64,000 nt of DNA from Phyto melanocephala. Taxonomy: Eukaryota; Arthropoda; Insecta; Diptera; Rhinophoridae. This document shows, piece after piece, positions 20,944 through 32,279 of the stretch (within the stretch, counting starts at the first letter, position 1; every line of letters starts with the position of its first letter). The translations under genes were made by a program, and so were the position numbers. The notes under the pieces were generated by a model. That model saw only the letters and a list, made by a program, of their open reading frames with translations. It searched no databases and had not been told where the DNA came from. The stretch spans positions 73,419,126 through 73,483,125 of the forward strand of contig OW799237.1 in the NCBI GenBank assembly GCA_941918925.1. Reading direction: 5' to 3'.

Positions 20944-21392
20944 ATGAATAGACTGACGCTGGGCAACGTCTTTAAATTGTGAAAATTTATTTTGTAAATT
21001 ATGGTTCTGTTCAAAATACTTATCGCACATTACATCCATTTTACGTCAACAAACAAACCTGCCATATTTGGAGTGATGATAATCCTCAAGTGTATGTCAA
21101 GACACCGTTACATCTGGAAAAACTTACTGTCTTTTGTGCCTTATGGGCTAATGGAATTATTGGTCGCGATTCTTTAAAAACGTTGCTGGTCAGAACATTA
21201 CAGTCAATGCTGACCGCTAGAACCATCATTACTGACTTTTGTGTTCATCAATTGAACAACTACAATTGATTTATTGAAGAAAACGTTTAGTAGCCACATA
21301 GTTTTACGTTTCGGACCCGTGAATTAGCCTCCCTGATCGTGAGATTTAACACATCTAGACTGTTTTCTGTGAGGATATGTGAAGTCGCTAGT
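20944..21392 (+). pseudogene. Mariner-type transposase, internally deleted
   Basis: Begins MNRLTLGNVFKL-stop-KF at 20944, continues after a frame change KIYFVNYGSVQNTYRTLH, then jumps to VNKQTCHIWSDDNPQVYV and LTVFCALWANGIIG, MITDFCVHQLNN-like text (21225-21265), LLKKTF, RFGPVN and DLTHLDCFL-stop-GYVK (21270-21390). It covers N-terminal helix, mid region and the third Asp motif. Two deletions remove the part before VNKQ and the second Asp block between QLNNYN and DLLKK. GAGGGTTTTTTATTGAGGTG near 20836 may be the 5' terminal repeat. Confidence 0.78.
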
Positions 21393-21394
21393 TT

Positions 21395-22239
21395 TAGCTA
21401 CTGAGGCAGAAATTATGGACCACTTGGAGGACAAATTCGCCGCGTTATTTGATTTCCGTTGCCGTCAAACGCTAAACCTTGGATACCAAGTTTGGTATGT
21501 AAAACATGTGTTGAATCTTTGCGACTGTGGGCAAACAAAAAAAGACCCACTTTTAAGTACAAAGCTCCTATGATTTGTCGTGTGTAACGAAATTCATAGA
21601 AATAAACCATAATAAATGCTCTAAGTGGATATATCCAAACTTAAAATCTGCCATAAGACCAGTCTTGAGTATTAGTGACACATCAACACCACAGCACCCA
21701 TGTACATCTTCGCAAAATTCAGACCGGTGCAGCGGACAAACCGAAAATGACGACAGTGGTAGCGACAGTGATTTAGATTGCTACGGTAGTCCCCGACCAC
21801 TAAATCAAGATGATCTAAATGACTGGATCAGGGACCTTGGACTTTCTAAAACGACATCAGAAATTTTAGCTTCCAGATTGAAAGAAAGAAGTTTTTTTGG
21901 GTAGTGAGGAATTTTTTGGGCAATAGGAAATGTGACGGCTATATTCAACACGTTGAACTGTTGCTGATACACCTCCAGCGGCTTGGATGTAACATGAGTA
22001 TTAAACTTCACTACCTTCACAGCCACCTAGACTATTTAACTGAAAATCTCGGTGACCTAAGCGATTTAAGAGGAGAGCACTTTCAACAGGATATTCGCAC
22101 TATGGTGGAGTATCAGGGGCACTGGAATGAACATATGATGGCTGATTATTTTTGGAGCATTCAAAATAGTACTCATATAACATCTTACTCTAGAAGATCA
22201 AAAAAAAAAGGAAATTTTATTCATAATAAATATATTTAA
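21395..22239 (+). pseudogene. Repetitive TE-type protein of unknown function, internally deleted
   Basis: Three frame-shifted parts: AEIMDHLEDKFAALFDFR...LNLGYQVWYVKHV (21400-21520), YPNLKSAIRPV followed by an acidic Ser-rich linker and DDLNDWIRDLGLSKTTSEIL (21630-21900), and RNFLGNRK, MSIKLHYLHSHLDYLTENLG, DLRGEHFQQDIRTM, MADYFWSI (21905-22200). I recognise these as pieces of a long protein that recurs in arthropod and Hydra genomes, usually annotated as uncharacterised and presumably transposon-borne. The central several hundred residues are missing between RLKERSFFG and RNFLGN. I do not know its enzymatic role. Confidence 0.6.
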
Positions 22240-22905
22240 TAAATTTTTTAAACTTAAACTATGTGCATTTTTAATGAAAAATCCTGTCACCTGCTGCTAC
22301 ATGAAAATGGCATACATTTTTTGAATCAGCGTAGAAAAACTATTCAGATTCATGTAAAAAAATCTCATGCAACAGACATGCTGTTTTCCAGTGTAATTTA
22401 TGTTTAAACGAAATTGAATTTTTCAAATTTTTGTTAATCCATGAACGAAGTTGAAAACGGGTTCCAATTTTGATATATTTAGTTTGTCGAATATGGTGAC
22501 ACATTGTACAAAATGTTATTCACTCTGTGATACACCACTCTACATAAATATTATCCAACTTTTTTAAACTTTCATGTAATTTCTATCTAACCTTACAATT
22601 GCAATGATTATTTACTATTTCCCTGTAACCAGAAACATCTTTACATTCCAACTTGCAACATATAAAATTACGATCTGTCAAATCGCACTAAAATAAGTCC
22701 ACCAATATTTCGACATAAATATTTGAATGTTACCAAATACACGGTCAATACAAGTTCTACTGTTTGGTCTCGTTACTGAAGAGTGTCATCTATTGCAGAC
22801 ATCCAGGCAGAAAAATTTCAATCAGTGCGACACTATCCCGACGTTGATAGCGTATAAAAAATGTACAATGTTTTCACGATATTGAAAGAACCTATAACGA
22901 TAAGT
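22240..22905. other. Unassigned stretch
   Basis: No coding similarity or element ends recognised between the TE-protein remnant and Helitron A5. Confidence 0.4.
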
Positions 22906-22908
22906 ACG

Positions 22909-23350
22909 CGAAACTGTAAAACCGATCGGATTCAAACTTTGACAAGTGGTATCCATTCCAGGGAGCGTTTATGGGTGGCAAAAAGTGGGCGGGGCCACGC
23001 CCATAAAAAATTAGTTATAATTTCCAGATACTTGCACTTGACCGATTTTTCTGAAATTTTGCACAAATATTGAGCAGTCATGTCTATATAATTTCGTGAT
23101 TAGAAAAGTGGGCGGGCCACGCCCATAAAAAAGTTAAAATTTTGAGGTACTTGCACTGGACCGATTTTTCTGCAACCTTGCACAACCTTGAACTGTCATG
23201 ACTATACAGTTTCGTGATTAGAAAAGTGGGCAGTGCCACGCCCATTAAAAAAAGTCATAATTCTTAGCTTTTTGCACTTGATATTCAACTTCAATTCAGA
23301 ATGCATTTTTATTAATTAAGAGGCGTAGCAACGCGCGCCGGGCTTTCTAG
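22909..23350 (+). mobile_element. Non-autonomous Helitron, family A, copy A5 (5'-truncated)
   Basis: Begins inside the family at CGAAACTGTAAAACCGATCGG, without the TC end and (TG)n run, and carries three ~120-bp units. It ends GCGCGCCGGGCTTTCTAG before a T, an intact Helitron 3' end. Confidence 0.85.
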
Positions 23351-25530
23351 TTGTAAATATAAATAAACAATATTGGTTTGATGTTAATAAACTAAAAATA
23401 TAGAATGATGGGGCGCCATTTAATGTTGCCTACGACAACACAACGCCTTTATATAATCGTGGGGTGGTCTTGATCCTTGCTATTAGGTGTGGTTGGAGTT
23501 TTTGCCAAGTATTTGTCATTTGCTATTTTTAGCTGTCGGTGGAGCTCCGAATACGTCCATGTGAGGCTGCTCATTCATGGTTGCCTGAAGAGAGCTGGAT
23601 ATTCAGGGGGCTCTTCTTTGCTTTTTGGGTGAAATTATATAGTGGGATCTTGAAGCATTTTAATTAATAATGTTTATGATTTTTTTTTGCTTTGATTTGC
23701 TAGATTTGAAACCTAGGGTACTTTGGTGTTAAAGTCTTGTGCTTCAACAACTTTTAATTTAATAATTTTTGGAGCAGTTGAGATTTTGTGTTTACGGGGT
23801 CGTGGCGGTACATAATATTTAAAATTTTCGTAATTTCTCCTTAGGCATAGCTAGAAAACAGGCTCATCTAGATCAAAAACAGCAGATTATAATAATTGGT
23901 GTGCGGGCATTAGCATTTATAAGTTCATCCAAAGTATTAAAAAACTGGAAAACTCTTAAGAACTATAAGCTGCAATAACTTTAAGAGGAAAATTTATCGA
24001 AATAATCTCAACAAAGTTTTTGTATAATTGTACATAGAAATTTTCAAAAACGTTGACGCCAAGCTTAATTTTAATTTTTAATATTTGAGACACGAACATT
24101 TTTAATAGTTAGACTGTTTCGTCGCTTTATTACAAATAAAATTTTATCAATTTCTATCAAATATTTAAGATACATTCTTCATTTTTTTTTCTATAACAAA
24201 TCTTTTTTGAAATAACTGTAAACATTTTCTATTATTTAAAGTCTTTAACAGAACATATTTATTGTACAAAGAAAATTCAATTAAAATTAATTCGAATTAA
24301 AAAAAAATTTTTTTTCTTGCTTTAAATATTTATTAACAAAACAAATTACGAAAAAACTCACAAACAATAAATACTTTTGTACACAGCAACTGAACCCTTT
24401 TTTTAAACCATAGACAAAAAGTTTGAACTTTTTTCTTCGCTACTTAATTTTATATTTAAGTTCAATTAGAAAGCTCATTTTCGACCACCAACCCATTGTT
24501 GCATATAAAATGCCTCAACTCAACCCTTGTAGCCAATCAAAGGTATGGGGTCAAATTTGTTAAGTATCTAGTACAAAAAAAGAATAGGAATTCCACTTAG
24601 GCACCCTTAATCGAATTAATGATTTATTACACTTAATTAAACCTTTAGCAGACAAGAAAATTCAACGTTAAACGTATTATTACTCGAACACATACACCAA
24701 AATTAAACATAAATTATATGCTGAGAATTTTCTATATGTTTGGCTACTTTCTAGAACTTTTCAAAGTCCCGCGCTTACTTAGAAAACTGAATTGTTTTTA
24801 TACCTACAATACTAATGCGTTTTTGATATGTTTTTGTTTTACAGAGCTTCACAGGGGCGTGACTAAATATATCTTTCATTTTTGTTTTTCAAAGTTTCTT
24901 GAAAGCCTGCAATTACTTTGAAACTTAAAATTTGGCATAATTATTAACGTAGCTTTTCACTCGTTGAGCGGAGGACAGTTTTTGTTATTATCTAATCCAA
25001 ATTTGTTTTTATAAATTTTTTTATGTTTTTGCTTCAAGTCTACGGAAGAAAGCGTTTTTAAATCAATTGTTACGCAATTAAAATTAATTTTTTTTCTTGA
25101 AAAAGTTTTGTTAACAAAATGTTTTTTAATTAAAGGTCGGGAATTGGGTTTTACGTTCAACAGGCTGCGTTAGCATTAAACATAAAATTTTCCTTTTTTT
25201 TCTAACTGTGTACGAGAGAAAGAGAAAAGAATAATAATCGGTTCATTCTTGCAATTACTTTAAATTCGTTTTGCTTTGTTCCTTTTAATATAAAATCTGA
25301 CGTTAGATGTGTAAACAAAAATTTATGTACAAGGAAATTGTCTGTGTAAACGTAAAAGCTAGTTTAAAGAATAAAAAAGAAAAATTTCTGAAAGAAACTC
25401 TTTTAATGTAGACACAGACATACTTAAAAATCACTAGTGTGGGCTGTGCGATAATGAATCAGTCAGTCAGCCATTCAGACAATCAGTCCCGTTACTATTT
25501 TTATATAGATAGATTGTTAAAGAAAAATTG
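23351..25530. other. Long stretch without recognised gene
   Basis: 23400-23640 is richer in GC than its surroundings and could hold an old coding remnant, but I could not assign it. The rest is AT-rich; short open frames at 24718 and 24957 show no recognisable motifs. Confidence 0.4.
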
Positions 25531-25639
25531 AATAAAGGGTCCGCCATCTAACGTTTTTTTTTTTTCAACTAGTGCTTATTTCGTGAATGGTAACACTTAG
25601 CTCATGTCTGATTTGACAGATAATTAGTTTTATCCTTCC

Positions 25640-26090
25640 GCTGAACGAATATGGTTGTGAATACGCTTGAACAACGCTGGGAAAGTGGGCCTGCGATCGA
25701 CTTACAGAAGATGCCTATCTTGCAAAAAAAAATCATCTTTTCAGATGAAGCACATTTTGATCTTGGCGGGTATGTAAACAAGCAAAATTGTCGCATTTGG
25801 GGCACAGAAAACCCGCACGCATACATTGAAAAGTCGATACACCGAAAGCGAGTCACTGTTTGGTGCGGATTTCGGTCCAGAGGCATAATTGGGCCATTTT
25901 TCTTCGAAAATCAGCAGGGAGTGGCCGTAGTCAATGGCGATCATTATCGGGCCGTGGTGAAAAAATTTTTGTTCACAAAAATTGAAGAGGAGGATATTGA
26001 CAACATTTGGTTTCAACAGGACGGCGCTACGTGCCACACAGCAGAAGCTACACTTTTTTATAGCATTTTCAAAAAAAAAAATTATTTGGC
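25640..26090 (+). pseudogene. Mariner-type transposase fragment, first two Asp motifs
   Basis: An open frame shows KKIIFSDEAHFDLGGYVNKQ, then CRIWGTENPHAYIEKS, VTVWCGFRSRGIIGPFFFEN, VNGDHYRAVV and NIWFQQDGATCHTAEATL. The first catalytic Asp (FSDEAH) and second (QQDGATCHT) are intact. The sequence breaks off into KKKNY around 26070, before the third Asp. AGGGTCCGCCATCT at 25536 may be the 5' terminal repeat. This copy looks less decayed than the other mariner remnants and belongs to a different subfamily from the 54953-55582 copy. Confidence 0.82.
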
Positions 26091-27310
26091 GGATTTAGGA
26101 TGATAAGATCTGACATGTTTTGCACTCAAGGGAAATTTCAAATATTTATGAAAAAAAACTCGAACAAAATTAAACATTTTGATCACAGGTCACAATTTCG
26201 GGGAAATCGATAGTTAAACTATATTCTCAATTATGCCATCAACAAAAAGGCTTCACATAATCTTACAAGTCATGGAACCCCATACCGAAAACTCCCACTA
26301 CATAACACTGCTGGTGAAATATTATTTGCGGCGTATACAGTTTTCGAATTTTGCAAAAAAAGAAAGTGTTTCCAGGTACTATATGCCTTATGGCATAAGG
26401 CACTCATCTAAATATTTTAATTGATAACAGTAATTTATACCCAATTTAAATTTAATTTCTACTAAAACTTGAGTCCATGTTATTTTAGTATAAACTTTTC
26501 ATACGTTTAGAACACGAATTGGCTCGGTTAAGTTACGCTAACAACCGCTACGCTTTAGACTTTCAAAGTATGCTTAGCGATTGACAATTATCCGAATAGT
26601 ATAACGGTTGTGATCGATTAATTGTCCGGTCTTAGTAAAAGACCTGCCTTGATTTTGCAAATGTAGTATTACTTTGTGTTGTAATTCTGTCGTTTTACTT
26701 GGTTTTATTTTTTTTGTTTAAAAACAACAAATAAATTTTAACTTTTCAATTACTTTAATGAATAAAAAGCAAATAAGTGTACACTCTAAAACTTTATACC
26801 AAATTTAGGATCATATAGTGTGTAAATTATTGTTGAAAAAATTCGTGATGTCTAAAATTAAATCGATTTTGTGGTTATTTGTAGCAAAAAAACATAATTT
26901 GTCTAATTTTACTCAAAAAAACAAATATGCCGTTAAAAGTGTTTATTTTTAAACATATTGTGTTTAAAAATCAGCTGCATATGCCTAAGTAACATCAAAA
27001 TGTTGAATATTAAGCATATCTGTCTAAAAACAGCAGAAAAATGTTTAAACAAAGCTACAAAAGAAAGAAGAAGCATAAAAGTGTAAACGCTTCAATAGAA
27101 GCACGCCATATTTTTCGATAGTGATTAAAACAAATTTATTGTGTTTAAAGTAATTTAAATTTTATAATAATTCGTTTCTTTATGTAGTATTTATACTCTG
27201 CTTAGATTATATGTTATAAAATAGTGATAAGACAAAGTTAAGTTATAAAATTAAAAAATGTTTGTGTGCAAAATTTTTAAAAGAAATTGTAAAGTTTAAG
27301 AATTAAAAAT

Positions 27311-27520
27311 TTGCATTTGTACTCACATAGAGAAAAAAAAAACAAAGTGTTTAAGTGTTTGTATTTAAAATGCGGAAAAATATTTAGCAATTATTACTAC
27401 GCAGTACATTTCACATGGAATCACTCTTCTATGGGCCTCGACCGCAAAAATAATTTGCGTTCTCATATTCAGATCAGATGTTTGCTGAACTTTTGCCATT
27501 TCTTTTACGCTCATCTTTAA
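27311..27520 (+). CDS. Possible C2H2-like zinc-finger exon in the TIR element
   Basis: The frame reads VFKCLYLKCGKIFSNYYYAV then HFTWNH, giving C-x4-C-x11-H-x4-H, followed by SMGLDRKNNLRSHIQI. Spacing is close to a C2H2 finger but one residue longer between the Cys pair. It ends at a stop at 27518 unless spliced earlier. It lies about 90 bp upstream of the apparent spliced frame at 27601. A DNA-binding N-terminus of an element protein is a guess; chance similarity is possible. Confidence 0.35.
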   Translation: MHLYSHREKKNKVFKCLYLKCGKIFSNYYYAVHFTWNHSSMGLDRKNNLRSHIQIRCLLNFCHFFYAHL

Positions 27521-27612
27521 AGAATATAAAGTAATGTTTGCATTTTCTGAAACCTAAGTTTATAAGACTCTTAAATATATATTCTTTTTGTATTCCATAG
27601 TTTGCCTCCACG

Positions 27613-27838
27613 ATGGGCGAGGTTAAAGGCAATATAGAAAAAGTTACTCCCTGGATACCTATAGTTGGTAAACGTCATTTTTATACTTGATTTCAATTAA
27701 AAAAAAAATTGTCCTAAATTAAATTTTTCATTTGTACTTTTAGAAATATCCATAGAGGAAGGTCGTACATCCGCTGCTTATATTTGGTTTGAAAATGAGA
27801 TTACATCGAAGGCGAAGGATTTTAATATATGTACTTGA
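27613..27838 (+). CDS. Small two-exon reading frame, function unknown
   Basis: ATG at 27613 starts MGEVKGNIEKVTPWIPIV, which ends at a GT donor (GTAAAC, 27668). A 76-bp AT-rich intron ends at CTTTTAG (27743). The second exon continues in frame EISIEEGRTSAAYIWFEN to TGA at 27836, 49 residues in total. The intron keeps the frame in phase 1. A CATAG acceptor directly before TTTGCC at 27601 would allow an upstream exon in frame. I do not recognise the protein. It sits inside the TIR element, so it may be part of an element gene or a captured host gene fragment. Confidence 0.45.
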
Positions 27839-28689
27839 TCTAGTTTTGCAGTTGCTTTGCTATTGTTATATATTTAAAATTGTTTATCCTAAGGATATAT
27901 CGCAAACTTTTGAGTTCTTAATGAGATATTTTTTTAGATTTTATCCCTCGCAAATGAGAGGCAAAAAGCTTCATATTATTATATATTATTTGTGTATAAT
28001 GTATTGTTTTAATAAATGTAATTTTACAAAATACAAAAATTTTACGCATTTTTTATAAAAGAAAAAATATAAAAAATTAAACAAAAATGGGAAGAAATTA
28101 AACACAATTTGTGTAAAAAATTTAAACATTTTTTGTTCTAAATTAAACAAATTATGTTCAAAAATCAACACTATGTTTAAAAGAAATAGTTGTGTAATTT
28201 TAGGTCGACAATAGCTTGTAAAGTGTTGCCTACTATTATCGACCTAATTTTCAGCAAAAGTGTTTTAGAGTGTACATACTCGGCCTTGACGAATCTCACA
28301 TATACTTCACCAACATGTTGGCTTGTGAACATTTATTACTCTTTGTTGATCAGATTCGAATCAAATTGTGGGGCGTAGCGCGTAACCTAGGTATGTGTAG
28401 ATTTACTGTCTTATTCATAAAAGTTATTAAAGGTTTATAAAAGGTTTATTGAACTGATTTTCTATGGAAATTTGACTTATAAACCTCTTATAGAACTCTT
28501 TTATTTTTTATGAATTAGACATTTATTCTGTGATTAAAACTGTGTGTCATACGTCATTTTATTTTTAACTCTTTCTTCTGTTTAGAGCTATTCGAATTTA
28601 TTATAGTATAAATATTGCACTTGTACCAGTCAAGCTCTTTAATGATAATAATTTTAAAGTCCCACGACATCTCCTAGACCCAAGTGAGG

Positions 28690-29058
28690 TATTAGTATAT
28701 CAGAAATATTCGGGAGCAGAACGGTATTTAAAATCAGAAAAATCGGTACATAAACAACGGAGATATGAGGAAAAAACCACGACTACCTTGTTTTTTTCAC
28801 AACAACAACATACAACACATATGTCCATACAAACGTGGTATGTGGTACTTTTTTTAATTATTTTTTTTTTCACATACATACATAAACTAAATTTATAATT
28901 TTACAATGGGATGTTTTTATAAATGTTTGTTTTTTTATGTATGTACGTACGTATTTCATATGAGATGAATGGTGATGCAAACAATTGTTATTGCATGATT
29001 ACACGTTCTGAAGGGTATATCAGATTCGGTACGGCCGAATATAGCACTCTTACTTGTT
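28690..29058 (+). mobile_element. INE-1-like Helentron, type B, 5'-truncated copy B4
   Basis: Holds ATATTCGGGAGCAGAACGGT and the AACAACGGAGATATGAG block known from B1, then a short T-rich tract and GAAGGGTATATCAGATTCGG, the hairpin around TACGGCC and CTCTTACTTGTT at 29058. The TATACCC start and microsatellite are absent. Confidence 0.78.
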
Positions 29059-29607
29059 AGATCTAAACTTTAATTAATATTTAAATAATAATGCAGATAA
29101 AACTTATTTAAAGGAGATTGTAGTTTATAGTTTGCAATATTAGCATCGACGCATAAACCTTTTCACAAATTGCGGTGTAGGGTGTAACTAGACTAGTATT
29201 TTCTTTGCTTGCGGAAATACATTTGAAGCATGTTACACTTAATGGCAAGCTAAAATTTTTATAACCAGCTAAAAGCAAAATACATTTCCTGGAAACAAAA
29301 TAACTTAAATTGAAAGTGAATCAAAAGTGATGGCATGAATTTTAGTACGTATGCCATATGAGTTGCCACAACTCTCTAGAGTATCACTTAGCACAAGAGA
29401 AAAATGAAAACGAATCATAAATTTAAGAACAAATAAAAAAATATTGTAAACAATAATATTTTTAATTTATCTGGAAACCATTAAATCGAAAATTTTAAAC
29501 TTCTACCTACAGGAAGGAGCACAAAGAACAACAACTTCAAAAATATTTTATTATATTAATCAATGTATTGAATAAAAATACAAGTAAAAATAAATGCTTA
29601 AACCACA

Positions 29608-29690
29608 AGTAGAACCAGTAAGAGCAATATATTCGGCAGTATCAAATCTTATATACCCTTCACACATTTTGTTCCATTATGTACATTAAT
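29608..29690 (-). mobile_element. INE-1-like Helentron, type B, 3' end fragment B5
   Basis: On the plus strand ACCAGTAAGAGCAATATATT, CGGCAGTATCAAATC and TTATATACCCTTCACAC match the inverted 3' end of type B, with a damaged hairpin. The rest of the element is not visible. Confidence 0.68.
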
Positions 29691-29863
29691 ACATCAGTAT
29701 GTAACAGGAAACGCTAGCATTGGTTGATGATTTATCTAAACGATAATCTGAACTTTTCGATGAGATTTGTTTTTTCCAAATATTATTTCGCCGACTTCTT
29801 TGTCGGTAATTGACCTATAAAGCCAAGATTTTCTGTAATTTTTTATATACAAAACAAACTTTT

Positions 29864-30144
29864 CAATGGTAATCATCATAATCGAAAAGCAACATACTAT
29901 AATTAAATTGTATGATTTTGGTTAAAACATATAATGGTTACCAGTTATCATCATGTCGAAATTTTTACGAAACGTAAATATAAAATGATACAATTCAAGC
30001 AAATGCTTGATTATCGCGACAAAATATATGATGAAATGAAATAAATTTAACTATTACTTGTTTTCGGTAACCAAATATTGTTTAAGAGAATATAATATGA
30101 CCGTAGTGACCATGTCGTAACCATGGTTTTTCTTTGCGTGTGGG
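29864..30144 (-). mobile_element. D-family MITE, copy D2
   Basis: Starts at the plus strand with CAATGGTAATCATCATAATC and ends GTAACCATGGTTTTTCTTTGCGTGTGGGC. It shares ACATATAATGGTTACCAGTTATCAT and GAGAATATAATATGACCG with D1 in inverse orientation. At 281 bp it is a shorter, internally deleted version of D1. Confidence 0.72.
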
Positions 30145-30330
30145 CATGTTCTTTTTTAGCAAAAATAATAATAATAATATTAATGTAAACTAAACTATTA
30201 CTTGTTTTCGGTAACCAAATATTTTTTAAGAGAATATAATATGACCGTCGTGATCATGTCGTAACCATGGTTTTTCTTTGCGTGTGGGAACGTTATTTTT
30301 TAGCAAAAATAATAATAATATTAATGTAAA
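30046..30330 (+). repeat. 144-bp tandem duplication of the D2 end
   Basis: CTATTACTTGTTTTCGGTAACC to the (ATA)n-rich AGCAAAAATAATAATA tail is present twice, beginning near 30051 and 30195. The copies differ at a few sites, including ACCGTAGTGACC versus ACCGTCGTGATC. The duplicated piece includes the D-family terminal repeat and about 40 bp of flank. Confidence 0.8.
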
Positions 30331-30798
30331 AATCATTACTTCAAATATCAACATTTAGAAACTTAGTGGATTCAGACCAGGTAAAAAGACAGTATACTAG
30401 GACTTGACTCTCTTGACACTCAAGGAAGACTAAAAGGTACTCGTTTTCCATCAGATGACTGTTTTTTTATATAAAATTTATCAGTGTTACCAACTTTTTT
30501 TAAAAGTCTGTCTGCATATGTCAAACTTAGTTTTTTTCATTTTCATTATACAATAAATAATTCGCAGTTTCAGTTGAAACGTTTTAAAATAATACAAAAC
30601 CATGAATAAAAGGTTTTTTAAAAATTATTAAAATTATAGAAGAAAACAAAAAAAACAAGTAAGAGCACTATATTCGGCTGTGCCGAATCTTTTATACCCA
30701 CCACCAATTTTGTGTACATTTAAAGCACAATATTTATTATTTTGTTAATCGCTATAGAATAATCTCTTTATAATAAAATATGTATCACTTTCTTTGTA

Positions 30799-31381
30799 GA
30801 GGGTGGTTAAATTTTAAAGGCCCATGTTTAAGGTGAACCACATCTAAACTTTAACTTTTTTCTTGTATTTCATTTGACATTTCTTAATCTCAGACTAACT
30901 CAATTTGAACCGTGGAAAGATACGCAATCGAGCAACGCTTTTAAATATTAAAGATTTTTATAAAAATGGTCGTTCAAATCAAAATGCATTTTGTGCACTT
31001 CATGATTCTTTTGGTCAACATAATCATTCGAATTCGTCCACAATCGTGAGAATTGTAAAAAATATTTAAATGTCTGCAAAGCAGGTCTGTATGAAATGTG
31101 AAAACATCTGTGAATGCCATCTTAGTTCGTTGAATGGGAAACAATGCTGTTTTTCACGATAACGTGGCAAAAGAGCAAGCAACCTCGAGCATCAACAGTG
31201 TCATTGAAAATTTGGACTATCGGATCGTGGTGTGCCGCCTAGGTTGGGGGGCCATTTGGCCGATATTTTGTTCCATACATAATTGAAGCATACAAATATT
31301 ATCATTATAAAAATAAATGATAATAATTTCATAATAATTTTATTCAAAATCAACATAGTCCCTTAAAATTAAACCACCCAT
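30799..31381 (+). mobile_element. Mariner deletion derivative, TA-flanked
   Basis: Terminal repeats GAGGGTGGTTAAATTTTAAA and, inward from the right, ATGGGTGGTTTAATTTTAAG, flanked by TA (30797-30798, 31382-31383). Inside, the N-terminal transposase text ERYAIEQR, IKDFYKNGRSNQNAFCALHD and SFGQ (30910-31020) is joined to the C-terminal end SVIENLDYRIVVCRL and ADILF-like text (31200-31275). The catalytic core has been deleted. The ends and C-terminus match the transposase at 54953-55582, which defines this mariner family. Confidence 0.83.
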
Positions 31382-32279
31382 TATAACTTCGGTATGCTAG
31401 TAAAATGTTTTCGTAAATTTAGTCTTTCAATGAAAGTGGCCGTTAAAATACGCGTGTCAATAAAGTTTCTGCTAATAAACATAACTTAGATATTTCAATA
31501 TAGTCCTTTAGTATTCCAAAATCTTTACTCATAGAGAATTTACATGAATTTAAGAGGAAGAAAGTGAATTTAAGGTTCGATTTTAAGGGCCACAGGGTGA
31601 TTTAAAATATACATTCTCTGCATTTTTCTAAAACGGGAAATTTATTAGTAAGATTTTGATTTTTAAACTTCTATAACATTTTGCTTTTAAAAGATTTTCA
31701 AACGAAATAAGTTTTGTATAATTTTAAAATTTGTTAGCTATTAATTAGTACATGAAAATAAATTGTTTATAATGTTTAGAGATAATTTTTTTTGACTTAG
31801 GTCAAAATTTTCCTAAATTCACATTTTTAATAGAGCATAATTTCAGGAGAACATAAGCATAAGTTGTTAGCATGCCATCTAGTAGTTGCTAGTAGAGTCA
31901 TCTATCTTATCATCTTTATCGCATATTTAGCTACAGTACAATAAATGGCGCAGTGTAAGATTAATAAATGCTAATAGATATGACTAATATATTTTTATAA
32001 AAATTTAAAGAAAAAAGTGTGCGTGGCACATCTATTTTCCGTTATAACGAAGACTTTGACCAAAAAGCCATGTTTGCAAAATTTCAGAATCGTACATATA
32101 GTTTTGTCAGTTTTATTACGTTTTAAATTTGAAATATACACTGTGCGGTATAAATATTCGTACATTTTTATCTATAACTCTTTTCCTAATTCATAGATTT
32201 AAGCGTTTTTCAGGGAAAAATATTCTTTTGACTCGATAAATATATATTCGAAGTTTCATGACTACGTTTATGCGTCTGG

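Larger units (their letters stand above)
26782..28272 (+). mobile_element. Unclassified 1.5-kb TIR element, TA-flanked
   Basis: Ends are inverted: CACTCTAAAACTTTATACC at the left and, inward from the right, CACTCTAAAACACTTTTGC, with TTAGG following in both at about 30 bp. TA lies directly outside each end (26780-26781, 28273-28274). The sub-ends hold many short TGTTTAAA/TTTAAACA motifs and a fold-back TAGGTCGA...TCGACCTA near 28201-28246. It contains a short reading frame with an apparent intron and a possible zinc finger. No DDE transposase motif is recognisable. TA with CACT ends fits a Tc1/mariner/pogo-like or CACTA-like origin; unresolved. Confidence 0.65.

Noticed and set aside
24957..25160. 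67-residue Lys/Asn-rich minus frame that looks protein-like
   Set aside because: No motif, AT-driven composition and no flanking signals; left unassigned.
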